Assembly (NCBI GenBank): GCA_030447045.1
Contig: JAUJMB010000106.1
Location: forward strand, 1-5,621
Length of the DNA stretch: 5,621 nt
Source of the DNA: Rubrobacteraceae bacterium
GTDB taxonomy: Bacteria; Actinomycetota; Rubrobacteria; Rubrobacterales; Rubrobacteraceae
Reading direction: 5' to 3'
The position numbers and the translations under genes are program-made. The notes under the pieces are model-generated. The model saw nothing but the letters and a program-made list of their open reading frames with translations. It had not been told where the DNA came from and did no database searches. This document shows positions 1-5,280 of the stretch, piece by piece; the first letter of the stretch is position 1, and the number at the start of each line of letters is the position of its first letter.

Positions 1-32
1 GATCGAGGGGTAGGTTACATTCCGTTGCGGGG

Positions 33-818
33 ATGATGCACGCACAGCGGACACGGACGGAACCGGAACGGGCGGACATAAGCGCCCGAATCGCCGTGTA
101 CCCTCCCGGGGCGGATCCGGAGATAACCGAAATATCCGCGGCCGATCCCCGTTCCGCGACGGCGAAGTTCACGAGATCCGTGATGGGCAAGGTCCGAGAC
201 CTCGGCGGCGACGTCCCCGAGGAGGCGGTTCGGGAGGTGCTGGAGAACCTCATACACGCGGAATACCGGGGCGTAATCGTATCCGTTCTCGAGAGCGGCA
301 ACGTGGTGCGTGTCTCGGACAAGGGACCGGGCATCCAGAACAAAGAACGGGCGGTGGAGTTCGGGTTCAGCGGTGCCTCGTCCGCGGCTCTGGAGCAGAT
401 CCGGGGTGTCGGGGCCGGCCTTGGTATGGCCAGGTCCTCCGCGGCGAAGGCCGGGGGCGCCCTGACCATAGAGGAGAACATCGGCGGCGGAACGGTCGCT
501 ACGATCTCGGTCGGCGGGGAGGCGCCCTCGCAGCCGGAGGAGGTGCCGCGGCCGGTGGCGCGCAGGTACCCGGACGGCGTGCCGCGCATGAACATCTCGG
601 AGAGGCAGCAGAAGGTGCTCATAACCGTTCTGGAGTGCGGCGAGGTCGGGCCCTCGACCGTTGCGGAGCGGTTGGAGATCAGCGTCAGCACCGCGTACCG
701 GGACCTTTCGGTGCTCGAGGAGCACGGGCTGGTCCAGGCGCACGAGTCGGGCAAGCGGCTCATCTCTCCCCTCGGCAAGGACGTGGTAGAGGCGATCGTC
801 AGCGCCTGGGTCAAGTAG
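33..818 (+). CDS. GHKL-type ATP-binding / winged-helix DNA-binding protein upstream of dnaA
   Basis: This 261-aa protein joins two domains. Residues about 40-160 look like a GHKL (HATPase_c) ATP-binding fold: N-box with E68, N72 and H75; G1 box DKGPG (96-100); G2 box GVGAGLGM (125-132); G3-like GGGTVA (151-156). There is no phospho-acceptor (DHp) helix pair and no membrane segment, so it resembles a stand-alone cytoplasmic anti-sigma-type kinase or switch ATPase more than a full sensor kinase. A proline-rich linker (about 163-184) leads to a winged helix (about 187-260) whose helix-turn-helix (about 206-233, TVAERLEISVSTAYRDLSVL) resembles DeoR/IclR/MarR-type regulators. It ends 3 bp before dnaA, which suggests one transcript. 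Inference: an ATP-responsive regulator of the dnaA operon or of a nearby target; whether it phosphorylates anything is unknown. The start is uncertain. ATG 33 and ATG 36 are both possible, neither has a well-spaced Shine-Dalgarno sequence, and the frame stays open to the left edge, so the true start may lie outside the window. Confidence 0.85.
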   Translation: MMHAQRTRTEPERADISARIAVYPPGADPEITEISAADPRSATAKFTRSVMGKVRDLGGDVPEEAVREVLENLIHAEYRGVIVSVLESGNVVRVSDKGPGIQNKERAVEFGFSGASSAALEQIRGVGAGLGMARSSAAKAGGALTIEENIGGGTVATISVGGEAPSQPEEVPRPVARRYPDGVPRMNISERQQKVLITVLECGEVGPSTVAERLEISVSTAYRDLSVLEEHGLVQAHESGKRLISPLGKDVVEAIVSAWVK

Positions 819-821
819 GCC

Positions 822-2159
822 GTGGCGGGTCGCGTAGATCAGGTCTGGGCCGAGGTGTTGGACCGCGCGTCCGAGCAGATAGACGTCTCGTCACTGCGTG
901 TGTGGTTCGAGGGCATACGCCCGGTGGATGTCAGGGAAGACCGGTTGGAGATCTCGGTCCCCAACACGTTCGCCAAGGAGTACATCGAGAGCCGCTTCCG
1001 TCCGCTCCTGGAGGAGGTGCTCGACTCGGTGATGGGACGCGACAGCTCGCTGGTGGTCAGCGTCGGCACCCCGGTAAGCTCGGGCAACGGCGGCACGGAC
1101 GCGGCGGAGTCCGTCCTCAACGCCCGCGCGCCCCGGTCGTTCAAGGCCAAGTACACCTTCGACACGTTCGTGATCGGGGCGGGCAACAGGTTCGCCCACG
1201 CCGCGACCCTCGCCGTGGCGGAGACGCCCGGCGTGGTCTACAACCCGCTCTTTATCTACGGGGGCGTCGGGCTCGGCAAGACGCACCTCTTGCGGGCCGT
1301 GGGGCACTACGTCGAGGACCAGGACCCGACGATGAGGATCCGGTACGTCACCTGCGAGCAGTTCACGAACGACTTCATCAACTCGATGAGGGACAACTCG
1401 CCCCTGGAGTTCCAGAAGCGCTACCGGGAGCAAGACGTGCTGCTCGTGGACGACATCCAGTTCCTGGAGAACAAGGTGGAGACCCAGGAGGCGTTCTTCC
1501 ACACCTTCAACGCGCTCTACGAGGAGAACAAGCAGATCGTCATAGCCTCGGACCGGCACCCGAAGTACATACAGACCCTCGAGAACCGGCTCGTCAGCCG
1601 CTTCGAGTGGGGCCTCGTCACGGACATCCAGCCGCCCGATTTGGAGACGCGGATCGCGATCCTGCGCAAGAAGGCCATCATGGACCACCTCGAGGTGGAC
1701 GACGAGGTCCTAACGTTTATAGCCTCCAAGGTCTCGACGAACATCCGCGAGCTGGAAGGCGCCCTCGTCCGCATCCTGGCCTACGCCTCCCTCTACGAGC
1801 GGCGGGTCAGCGTGGCGCTGGCCGAGGAGGTGCTCAAGGACATCCTGCCCGACCAAGCTTACCGCGAGATCCCGATAGAGCTCATCCAGCACGAGGTATG
1901 CCGGTACTTCGGCGTCTCGAAGGCCGACCTCATTGGCCAGAGCCGCACCAAGGGCTTCGCCTACCCGCGCCAGGTCGCCATGTACCTCTCCCGCGAGCTC
2001 ACCGACGAATCGCTGCCGAAGATAGGCAAGGCCTTCGGCGGCCGGGACCACTCGACGGTGATGCACGCCACCGCCAAGATCTCCAAGCTCATAAACAGCG
2101 ACAGGGACGCCTTCAACCAGATTCACGAGCTCACCACCCACGTAAAGAGCAAGCGCTGA
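822..2159 (+). CDS. dnaA: Chromosomal replication initiator protein DnaA
   Basis: DnaA binds the boxes in the adjacent oriC, forms an ATP-dependent filament, opens the duplex and helps load the replicative helicase. The 445 residues match the compact Bacillus-type length. Domain I spans about 1-80, a short linker about 82-105, the AAA+ domain about 106-325 and the DNA-binding domain IV about 330-445. Visible motifs are Walker [10 protein letters not shown] (147-155, K153), Walker B LLVDDIQF (207-214, D210/D211), sensor I IASDRHP (241-247), the box VII arginine-finger segment LVSRFEWGL (R260), sensor [11 protein letters not shown] (R309) and the DnaA signature [11 protein letters not shown] (406-416). 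No key residue is missing. The start is GTG, 3 bp after the upstream gene, and fits the expected domain I N-terminus. Only a weak, very close AGTAGG precedes it, so translation is probably coupled to the upstream gene. Domain II is very short (about 25 residues), unlike the long linkers of Streptomyces. Confidence 0.98.
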   Translation: MAGRVDQVWAEVLDRASEQIDVSSLRVWFEGIRPVDVREDRLEISVPNTFAKEYIESRFRPLLEEVLDSVMGRDSSLVVSVGTPVSSGNGGTDAAESVLNARAPRSFKAKYTFDTFVIGAGNRFAHAATLAVAETPGVVYNPLFIYGGVGLGKTHLLRAVGHYVEDQDPTMRIRYVTCEQFTNDFINSMRDNSPLEFQKRYREQDVLLVDDIQFLENKVETQEAFFHTFNALYEENKQIVIASDRHPKYIQTLENRLVSRFEWGLVTDIQPPDLETRIAILRKKAIMDHLEVDDEVLTFIASKVSTNIRELEGALVRILAYASLYERRVSVALAEEVLKDILPDQAYREIPIELIQHEVCRYFGVSKADLIGQSRTKGFAYPRQVAMYLSRELTDESLPKIGKAFGGRDHSTVMHATAKISKLINSDRDAFNQIHELTTHVKSKR

Positions 2160-2192
2160 CCCCCTCCCCCCAGGGCAGCAACTTTGTAACAG

Positions 2193-2333
2193 CTATCCAC
2201 CCCTCCGGCGGCCTTTTGTCCACACCCTGTCCACAACTTCAGGGTTTGCCTGTGGATAACCCCGCCCAAACTGTCCACAGGTTCTGCAACTTATCCACAG
2301 GTTCTGGGGATAACTGTCTATTTCTGTGTATAA
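2193..2333. promoter_or_regulatory. oriC left DnaA-box cluster (mixed orientation)
   Basis: Boxes found by reading against TTATCCACA (+) or TGTGGATAA (-). Perfect: 2251-2259 (-) and 2291-2299 (+). One mismatch: 2216-2224 (+, TTGTCCACA), 2305-2313 (-, TGGGGATAA) and 2325-2333 (-, TGTGTATAA). Two mismatches: 2193-2201, 2227-2235 and 2271-2279 (all +). Orientation is mixed and most sites are degenerate, so this part probably has lower affinity than the central array. Confidence 0.88.
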
Positions 2334-2390
2334 GTACCGGTCTCAGTGAGGCTTATAAGCATACAGGGCGTATTTGCCTGTGGATAACCC
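2245..2390 (+). repeat. Dispersed 18-bp repeat in oriC (two copies)
   Basis: TTTGCCTGTGGATAACCC is present at 2245-2262 and 2373-2390. Each copy carries a perfect reverse DnaA box, and the identity extends beyond the 9-bp box on both sides, so the copies share ancestry rather than just the box. Confidence 0.88.
2274..2306 (+). repeat. 13-bp direct repeat in oriC
   Basis: TCCACAGGTTCTG at 2274-2286 recurs at 2294-2306 with a 20-bp period. It includes the 3' half of a DnaA box plus flanking sequence; the first copy's box (2271-2279) is degenerate and the second (2291-2299) is perfect. Confidence 0.85.
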
Positions 2391-2462
2391 TGTGGATAAG
2401 AGGGGTAAAACCTGTGGATAAGTCTGTGGATAGAAATGTGGATAACCTCAGGCTGTGGATAA
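2379..2462 (-). promoter_or_regulatory. oriC central DnaA-box array, all in - orientation
   Basis: Six boxes in 84 bp all read TGTGGATAA on the + strand: perfect at 2379-2387, 2391-2399, 2413-2421, 2437-2445 and 2454-2462, and one mismatch (TGTGGATAG) at 2425-2433. Start-to-start spacings are 12, 22, 12, 12 and 17 bp, leaving gaps of only 3 bp between several boxes. Such dense same-strand spacing is expected to favour cooperative loading of DnaA into a filament. Confidence 0.95.
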
Positions 2463-2464
2463 CT

Positions 2465-2515
2465 CGGCACTTATCCACAATTTGTCCACAAGAAAACGGC
2501 ACTTATCCACAATTT
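2465..2515 (+). repeat. 19-bp direct repeat within oriC
   Basis: CGGCACTTATCCACAATTT occurs at 2465-2483 and again at 2497-2515, a 32-bp period. Each copy contains a perfect DnaA box, and each is followed by a second degraded box (2482 and 2515). This looks like tandem duplication of a two-box module. Confidence 0.9.
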
Positions 2516-2585
2516 CTTCCACAGGCGGCGCGGGCCGTACGGGGCTTAGGTAAAACGGATTTCCGGGGTTATCCACATATCCACA
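2471..2585 (+). promoter_or_regulatory. oriC right DnaA-box array, all in + orientation
   Basis: Boxes reading TTATCCACA: perfect at 2471-2479, 2503-2511 and 2569-2577; one mismatch at 2482-2490 (TTGTCCACA) and 2577-2585 (ATATCCACA); two mismatches at 2515-2523. The array faces the central array, with 8 bp between the innermost perfect boxes (2462/2471). The last two boxes share one base and directly precede the GGCC spacer and unwinding region, so they are the best candidates for the boxes that direct strand opening. Confidence 0.93.
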
Positions 2586-2604
2586 GGCCTTATTATTATT
2601 ATTA
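2569..2604 (+). promoter_or_regulatory. Basal unwinding module: two DnaA boxes, GC spacer, five DnaA-trios
   Basis: Boxes at 2569-2577 and 2577-2585 are followed by GGCC (2586-2589) and then five TTA triplets (2590-2604). On the complementary strand these read 3'-AAT-5' five times, fitting the DnaA-trio consensus 3'-[G/A]A[T/A]-5' described in Bacillus subtilis. The order box, GC cluster, trios, AT-rich DNA is the same as there. Inference: DnaA on the boxes extends onto the lower strand here and melts the DNA towards dnaN. Confidence 0.75.
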
Positions 2605-2640
2605 ATCTAATAGATATATGTTCTAGTAGTAATAATAGGG
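2588..2640. other. AT-rich duplex unwinding element with mirrored triplet arms
   Basis: This is the only strongly AT-rich run in the window. TTATTATTATTATTA (2590-2604) forms the left arm, a 19-nt centre with TAGATATATG follows, and TAGTAGTAATAATAG (2624-2638) forms the right arm. The arms can pair as a 17-bp stem (2588-2604 with 2624-2640) including three G-T pairs, which in RNA would be tolerated G-U pairs. It ends just before the dnaN ribosome binding site, so it may also lie in the dnaN leader. No dnaN promoter could be assigned with confidence inside it. Confidence 0.8.
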
Positions 2641-2646
2641 GGAGAA

Positions 2647-2653
2647 GGGAGGA
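2647..2653 (+). promoter_or_regulatory. Ribosome binding site of dnaN
   Basis: GGGAGGA lies 3 nt before the ATG at 2657 within a purine-rich run (2638-2653). It fixes the dnaN start and is the strongest Shine-Dalgarno sequence in the first half of the window. Confidence 0.85.
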
Positions 2654-2656
2654 CGA

Positions 2657-3808
2657 ATGAGGGCTGTTTGTAGCACCGATGTCTTTGGCAAAAGGCTTGC
2701 TCTGGTGTCCCGTGGGGTCTCGGCGCGGTCGACCATACAGTTGCTTGGTGGGATCCTTCTCGAGGCTGAGGAGGGGGCGCTCAGGTTGAGCGCGACGGAC
2801 ATGGAGATCTCGATCCAGACGAGGTCGCCGGCGGAGGTCGAGGGGGAGGGGCGGGTGGTCATCCCGGCCCGCATCTTCAACGACATCGTCAGGTCGCTGC
2901 CGGCGGGGAACTTCACGCTGGAGTACGACGGGTCAGAGGGGACGGTCCGGCTCGCGGCCGGGGAGAACGAGTACACCATCAGGACCTACGCGGCGGACGA
3001 CTACCCGAAGCTGCCGGAGTTCGAGGCTGAGGGGTCGTTCCGGATGCCGGGCGATTCGCTGGTGGAGACCGTGGAGAAGGTTTCGCGGTCGTACTCCAGG
3101 GACGAGACCAGGCCGGTGCTTACCGGGATCCTCATATCCTTCGAAGACGCCAGGGTTCGCATGGTCACCACCGACTCGTACCGGCTCAGCATCAAGGAGA
3201 CCGAGCTGGGGAGCACGCCTTTCGAGGGTTCGCGGGAGGCGATCATACCGGCCAGGGCCATGACGGAGGTCTCGAGGATCTTCTCCGGCTCGGAGGAGAC
3301 CGACGTCGAGGTCTCGCTCTCGGAGAACCAGGCGCTCTTCAGGATCGGGGACGTCGTCTTCGGCACGCGCCTCATCGACGGCAACTTCCCCGAGTACCGG
3401 CGGCTGCTGCCGACGGGCTTCGAGCGTGAGATCTCGGTCTCGCGGGAGGACCTCATGGGCACGCTCCGCCGCGTCAACCTCTTTGCCCAGCGCCAGACGC
3501 CGCCGGTGCCGGTGAGCCTCTCGTTCAGCGAGGGCTCAGTCGAGGTGATCGTCAAGAACGGAGACGTGGGGGAGGCCCACGAGAGGCTGCCCGCCAACAG
3601 CGAGGACGACTTCCTTATCTCGTTCAACCCGGGGTATCTGCTCGATGGCGTCTCCGCGATAGACACCGAGAAGGTCAAGTTCAAGCTCAACGAGGCGCTC
3701 AAGCCCGGCCTGATCGTGCCGGGGGAGAACGGCGAGGAGAACGGGGACGGCGGCGAGCCTGACTTTCTGTACCTGATCATGCCGATGCGCGACCCGTCGC
3801 GGAGCTAG
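2657..3808 (+). CDS. dnaN: DNA polymerase III beta subunit (sliding clamp)
   Basis: The protein forms the ring-shaped dimer that tethers polymerase III to DNA and recruits repair and replication partners. At 383 residues it is slightly longer than the usual ~366-380. Three clamp domains are recognisable (about 1-125, 126-253, 254-383). Conserved segments are RPVLTGILI (152-160), TDSYRLS (172-178), DGNFPEYRRLLP (241-252) and the C-terminal LIMPMR (373-378) that forms part of the partner-binding cleft. Two oddities: an acidic, Gly/Asn-rich insertion (about 356-369, GENGEENGDGGEPD) just before the final strand, and five extra residues (DPSRS) after MPMR, where many clamps end in MPMRL or similar. 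The ATG start has a strong Shine-Dalgarno sequence. The stop codon directly abuts the next gene, so dnaN, yaaA and recF form an operon. Confidence 0.98.
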   Translation: MRAVCSTDVFGKRLALVSRGVSARSTIQLLGGILLEAEEGALRLSATDMEISIQTRSPAEVEGEGRVVIPARIFNDIVRSLPAGNFTLEYDGSEGTVRLAAGENEYTIRTYAADDYPKLPEFEAEGSFRMPGDSLVETVEKVSRSYSRDETRPVLTGILISFEDARVRMVTTDSYRLSIKETELGSTPFEGSREAIIPARAMTEVSRIFSGSEETDVEVSLSENQALFRIGDVVFGTRLIDGNFPEYRRLLPTGFEREISVSREDLMGTLRRVNLFAQRQTPPVPVSLSFSEGSVEVIVKNGDVGEAHERLPANSEDDFLISFNPGYLLDGVSAIDTEKVKFKLNEALKPGLIVPGENGEENGDGGEPDFLYLIMPMRDPSRS

Positions 3809-4003
3809 TTGGAAGACGAACCGGTCATAACGCTCGGGCAGGCGTTGAAGGCCTCGGACCTCGTGGGGAGCGGGGGGGAGGCGAAGGTCCTGATCCAGGC
3901 CGGCGAGGTGCTCGTCAACGGCGAGGTGGAGACCCGCCGCGGCCGGAAGCTCGTCGCGGGCGACGTGGTCGAGGTGGGTGACGAGCGCCTGGAGGTCGGT
4001 TGA
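3809..4003 (+). CDS. yaaA: S4-domain RNA-binding protein, YaaA family
   Basis: A 64-residue protein made almost entirely of one S4-like RNA-binding domain. The core runs from about residue 10 to 60: LGQALKASDLVGSGGEAKVLI, then the typical AGEVLVNGEVETRRGRKLVAGDVVEV (residues 31-56). The small S4 gene between dnaN and recF is the position of Bacillus subtilis yaaA (71 aa), whose product is linked to ribosomal RNA or large-subunit maturation; the exact role here is inferred from that family. It starts at TTG (3809-3811) with zero spacing after the dnaN stop, using GGAG (3801-3804) inside the end of dnaN as its Shine-Dalgarno sequence. Its stop overlaps the recF start. No catalytic domain is present, so it is a binding protein and not a pseudouridine synthase. 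Confidence 0.9.
   Translation: MEDEPVITLGQALKASDLVGSGGEAKVLIQAGEVLVNGEVETRRGRKLVAGDVVEVGDERLEVG
3990..3995 (+). promoter_or_regulatory. Ribosome binding site of recF, inside yaaA
   Basis: TGGAGG lies 4 nt before the TTG at 4000 and supports that unusual start codon. Because it sits within the last codons of yaaA, recF translation is likely coupled to yaaA translation through the TTGA overlap (4000-4003). Confidence 0.8.
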
Positions 4004-5151
4004 CCTCCTACCTGCGCGCCCTGCGCCTCATAAACTTCCGCAACTACGCCGACGACACGGTCCTGCTGGGTCCCGGTCTCAACGTCGTCGTCGGGGACAA
4101 CGCCCAGGGCAAGACGAATTTGCTCGAGGCGATCTCCTTCGCCGTCGCCGGCTCCTCGACCCGCACGGCCAACGACGCCGAGGTGGTGCGTTGGGAGGGG
4201 GACTTCGCCCGCGTCGAGGCCCGCGTCTCCTTCGACGACTCGCCGGAGGAGCGCAAGGTGGCCGTCGGCTACGCCCCGGGGCAGAAGAAGCGCCTGACCG
4301 TCGACGGGGCGCCGGCGCCGTCCCTGGCCAACTACGCCGCCGGCGGGGCCGGGGTGCGGGCCGTCACCTTCTTCCCCGACGACATCAGGATCACCAAGGG
4401 CTCGCCTTCGGACCGCCGGGAGTTTTTGGACGGGTTGCTCTCCACGCTGCGGCCTTCGTACGCGAGGGCCGTGGCCGAGTACGCGAAGACCGTGCAGCAG
4501 CGCAACCAGCTCTTGCGCCGGATCCGGGACGGGTTCTCCTCCGAGCGGACGCTGTGGACGTGGGACCGGAAGGTGATCGAGCTCGGGGAGGAGGTGCTCA
4601 GGGGACGTCAGGCCGCCATCGGGCCCCTCGAGCACTACTTCGAAAGCTCCCTAAGGGCCCTGTACGGCTCGGAGACGGCCGCGATCCGCTACTCCTATAG
4701 CGCACCCCTCGACGGCTACGCGGAGGCGCTTAAAGAGGCGCACAGCGCGGACGTCGAGCGCGGCACCACGTCCGTAGGGCCGCACAGGGACGACTTCGAG
4801 ATCCTGCTCGGCGGCGTCAACCTGACGACGTTCGGGTCTCAGGGGCAGCAGCGGCTGGCGACGCTCGCGCTCAAGTTCGCGGCCAGGGACCACATCAGGG
4901 CCCAGACGGGACAGGACCCGATCCTGCTCTTCGACGACGTGATGAGCGAGCTCGACGAGCGCCGGCGGGACTTTCTCTCGGGGTATTTCCTGGAGAGCAC
5001 GCAGGCCGTCATAACCACCACCAACCTCGACTATTTCGACGCCGAGGTCCTGGGACGGGCCCGCGTGGTGCGCATATCTGGTGGTAACATCTCGGATACT
5101 ACAAGCGGTGGTGTGCCGGAGCGGGCCCCGTCCGCCTCCAAAAAGGCTTAG
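4000..5151 (+). CDS. recF: DNA replication and repair protein RecF
   Basis: RecF is an SMC/ABC-type ATPase that, with RecO and RecR, directs RecA loading onto gapped DNA at stalled forks. The 383 residues fit the family (about 360-400). Motifs are Walker A GDNAQGKTN (32-40, K38) followed by LLEAI; GPHRDD (260-265), the RecF family signature; ABC signature FGSQGQQR (278-285); Walker B PILLFDDVMSELDERR (307-322, D312/D313) with the D-loop; and ITTTN (338-342) near the end. The middle (about 145-250) is the helical lobe II. The last ~20 residues, rich in Gly/Ser/Pro/Ala, look disordered. It starts at TTG, overlapping the yaaA stop by 4 bp, and ends with no immediate downstream partner; the next gene has its own promoter. 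Confidence 0.97.
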   Translation: MTSYLRALRLINFRNYADDTVLLGPGLNVVVGDNAQGKTNLLEAISFAVAGSSTRTANDAEVVRWEGDFARVEARVSFDDSPEERKVAVGYAPGQKKRLTVDGAPAPSLANYAAGGAGVRAVTFFPDDIRITKGSPSDRREFLDGLLSTLRPSYARAVAEYAKTVQQRNQLLRRIRDGFSSERTLWTWDRKVIELGEEVLRGRQAAIGPLEHYFESSLRALYGSETAAIRYSYSAPLDGYAEALKEAHSADVERGTTSVGPHRDDFEILLGGVNLTTFGSQGQQRLATLALKFAARDHIRAQTGQDPILLFDDVMSELDERRRDFLSGYFLESTQAVITTTNLDYFDAEVLGRARVVRISGGNISDTTSGGVPERAPSASKKA

Positions 5152-5161
5152 ATAAGCGCAA

Positions 5162-5180
5162 AACGGGATATATGCCCGTT
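5162..5180. repeat. Inverted repeat between recF and gyrB, overlapping the gyrB -35
   Basis: AACGGG (5162-5167) and CCCGTT (5175-5180) form a perfect 6-bp stem around a 7-nt ATATATG loop, 10 bp after the recF stop. No T-run follows (GGGAAAA instead), so it is not a standard Rho-independent terminator. Its right arm shares the TT of the gyrB -35 element, so it could be an operator or a weak transcript-end structure. Confidence 0.5.
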
Positions 5181-5207
5181 GGGAAAACCGAAGAGTTGTG
5201 TTACAAT
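5179..5207 (+). promoter_or_regulatory. gyrB promoter, sigma-70 type with extended -10
   Basis: The -35 TTGGGA (5179-5184, four of six consensus bases) and the -10 TACAAT (5202-5207, five of six) are separated by exactly 17 bp. A TG one base before the -10 (5199-5200) makes an extended -10. Transcription would begin near 5214, giving a ~67-nt leader. It lies in the only sizeable gap after oriC, so gyrB can be expressed separately from dnaN-yaaA-recF. Confidence 0.78.
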
Positions 5208-5266
5208 CTCCCGGTGCAAACCTCTGCTGAAAAGAACGGTCTTATTTATTTCGCGGAACATGAGAT

Positions 5267-5279
5267 GAGGAGGGTCCTC
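5267..5279 (+). promoter_or_regulatory. gyrB ribosome binding site within a small hairpin
   Basis: GAGGAGG (5267-5273) is a near-perfect Shine-Dalgarno sequence 7 nt before the TTG at 5281 and decides that start. The same bases form GAGGA (5267-5271), GGG loop, TCCTC (5275-5279), a perfect 5-bp inverted repeat that could hide the site in RNA. Confidence 0.75.
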
Positions 5280-5280
5280 T

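Larger units (their letters stand above)
2160..2656. other. oriC: Origin of replication (oriC), dnaA-dnaN intergenic region
   Basis: This 497-bp stretch has no plausible gene and carries the full architecture of a bacterial chromosomal origin. It holds ten exact DnaA boxes (TTATCCACA or its complement), six with one mismatch and four with two. At the dnaN-proximal end an AT-rich region (2588-2637) serves as the probable unwinding element. The local base composition drops sharply in GC compared with the flanking genes. The first ~30 bp after dnaA are C-rich with no convincing Rho-independent terminator. A GC-rich spacer (about 2524-2547) separates the box clusters from the final box pair next to the unwinding element. 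Lying between dnaA and dnaN, it is a single-part origin rather than the bipartite type that also has a cluster upstream of dnaA. Confidence 0.96.

Noticed and set aside
11..32. Possible promoter -10 (TACATT at 16-21) for the first gene
   Set aside because: Only four of six bases match, and the -35 would fall outside the window, so it cannot be tested here.
891..1688. Long - strand open frames opposite dnaA, dnaN and recF
   Set aside because: They mirror the codon pattern of well-supported genes on the other strand and show no recognisable domain or ribosome binding site.
2351..2360. GCTTATAAGC palindrome in oriC, and a similar GCTTAGATAAGC at 5146-5157
   Set aside because: Short palindromes without a known binding consensus and not repeated in a pattern; chance occurrence is likely.
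635..2605. A 656-codon open frame on the + strand crossing dnaA and oriC
   Set aside because: It overlaps dnaA in another frame, has very Arg/Gly/Pro-rich low-complexity content typical of GC-rich shadow frames, and runs through the DnaA boxes.
2624..2638. The right triplet arm as a second, oppositely oriented basal unwinding module
   Set aside because: The triplets fit the rule, but no DnaA box in the needed orientation lies to their right before or within the dnaN start.
2600..2640. A dnaN promoter in the AT-rich region (for example AATAAT at 2631)
   Set aside because: Several -10-like hexamers exist by chance in AT-rich DNA, and none has a credible -35 at 16-18 bp.
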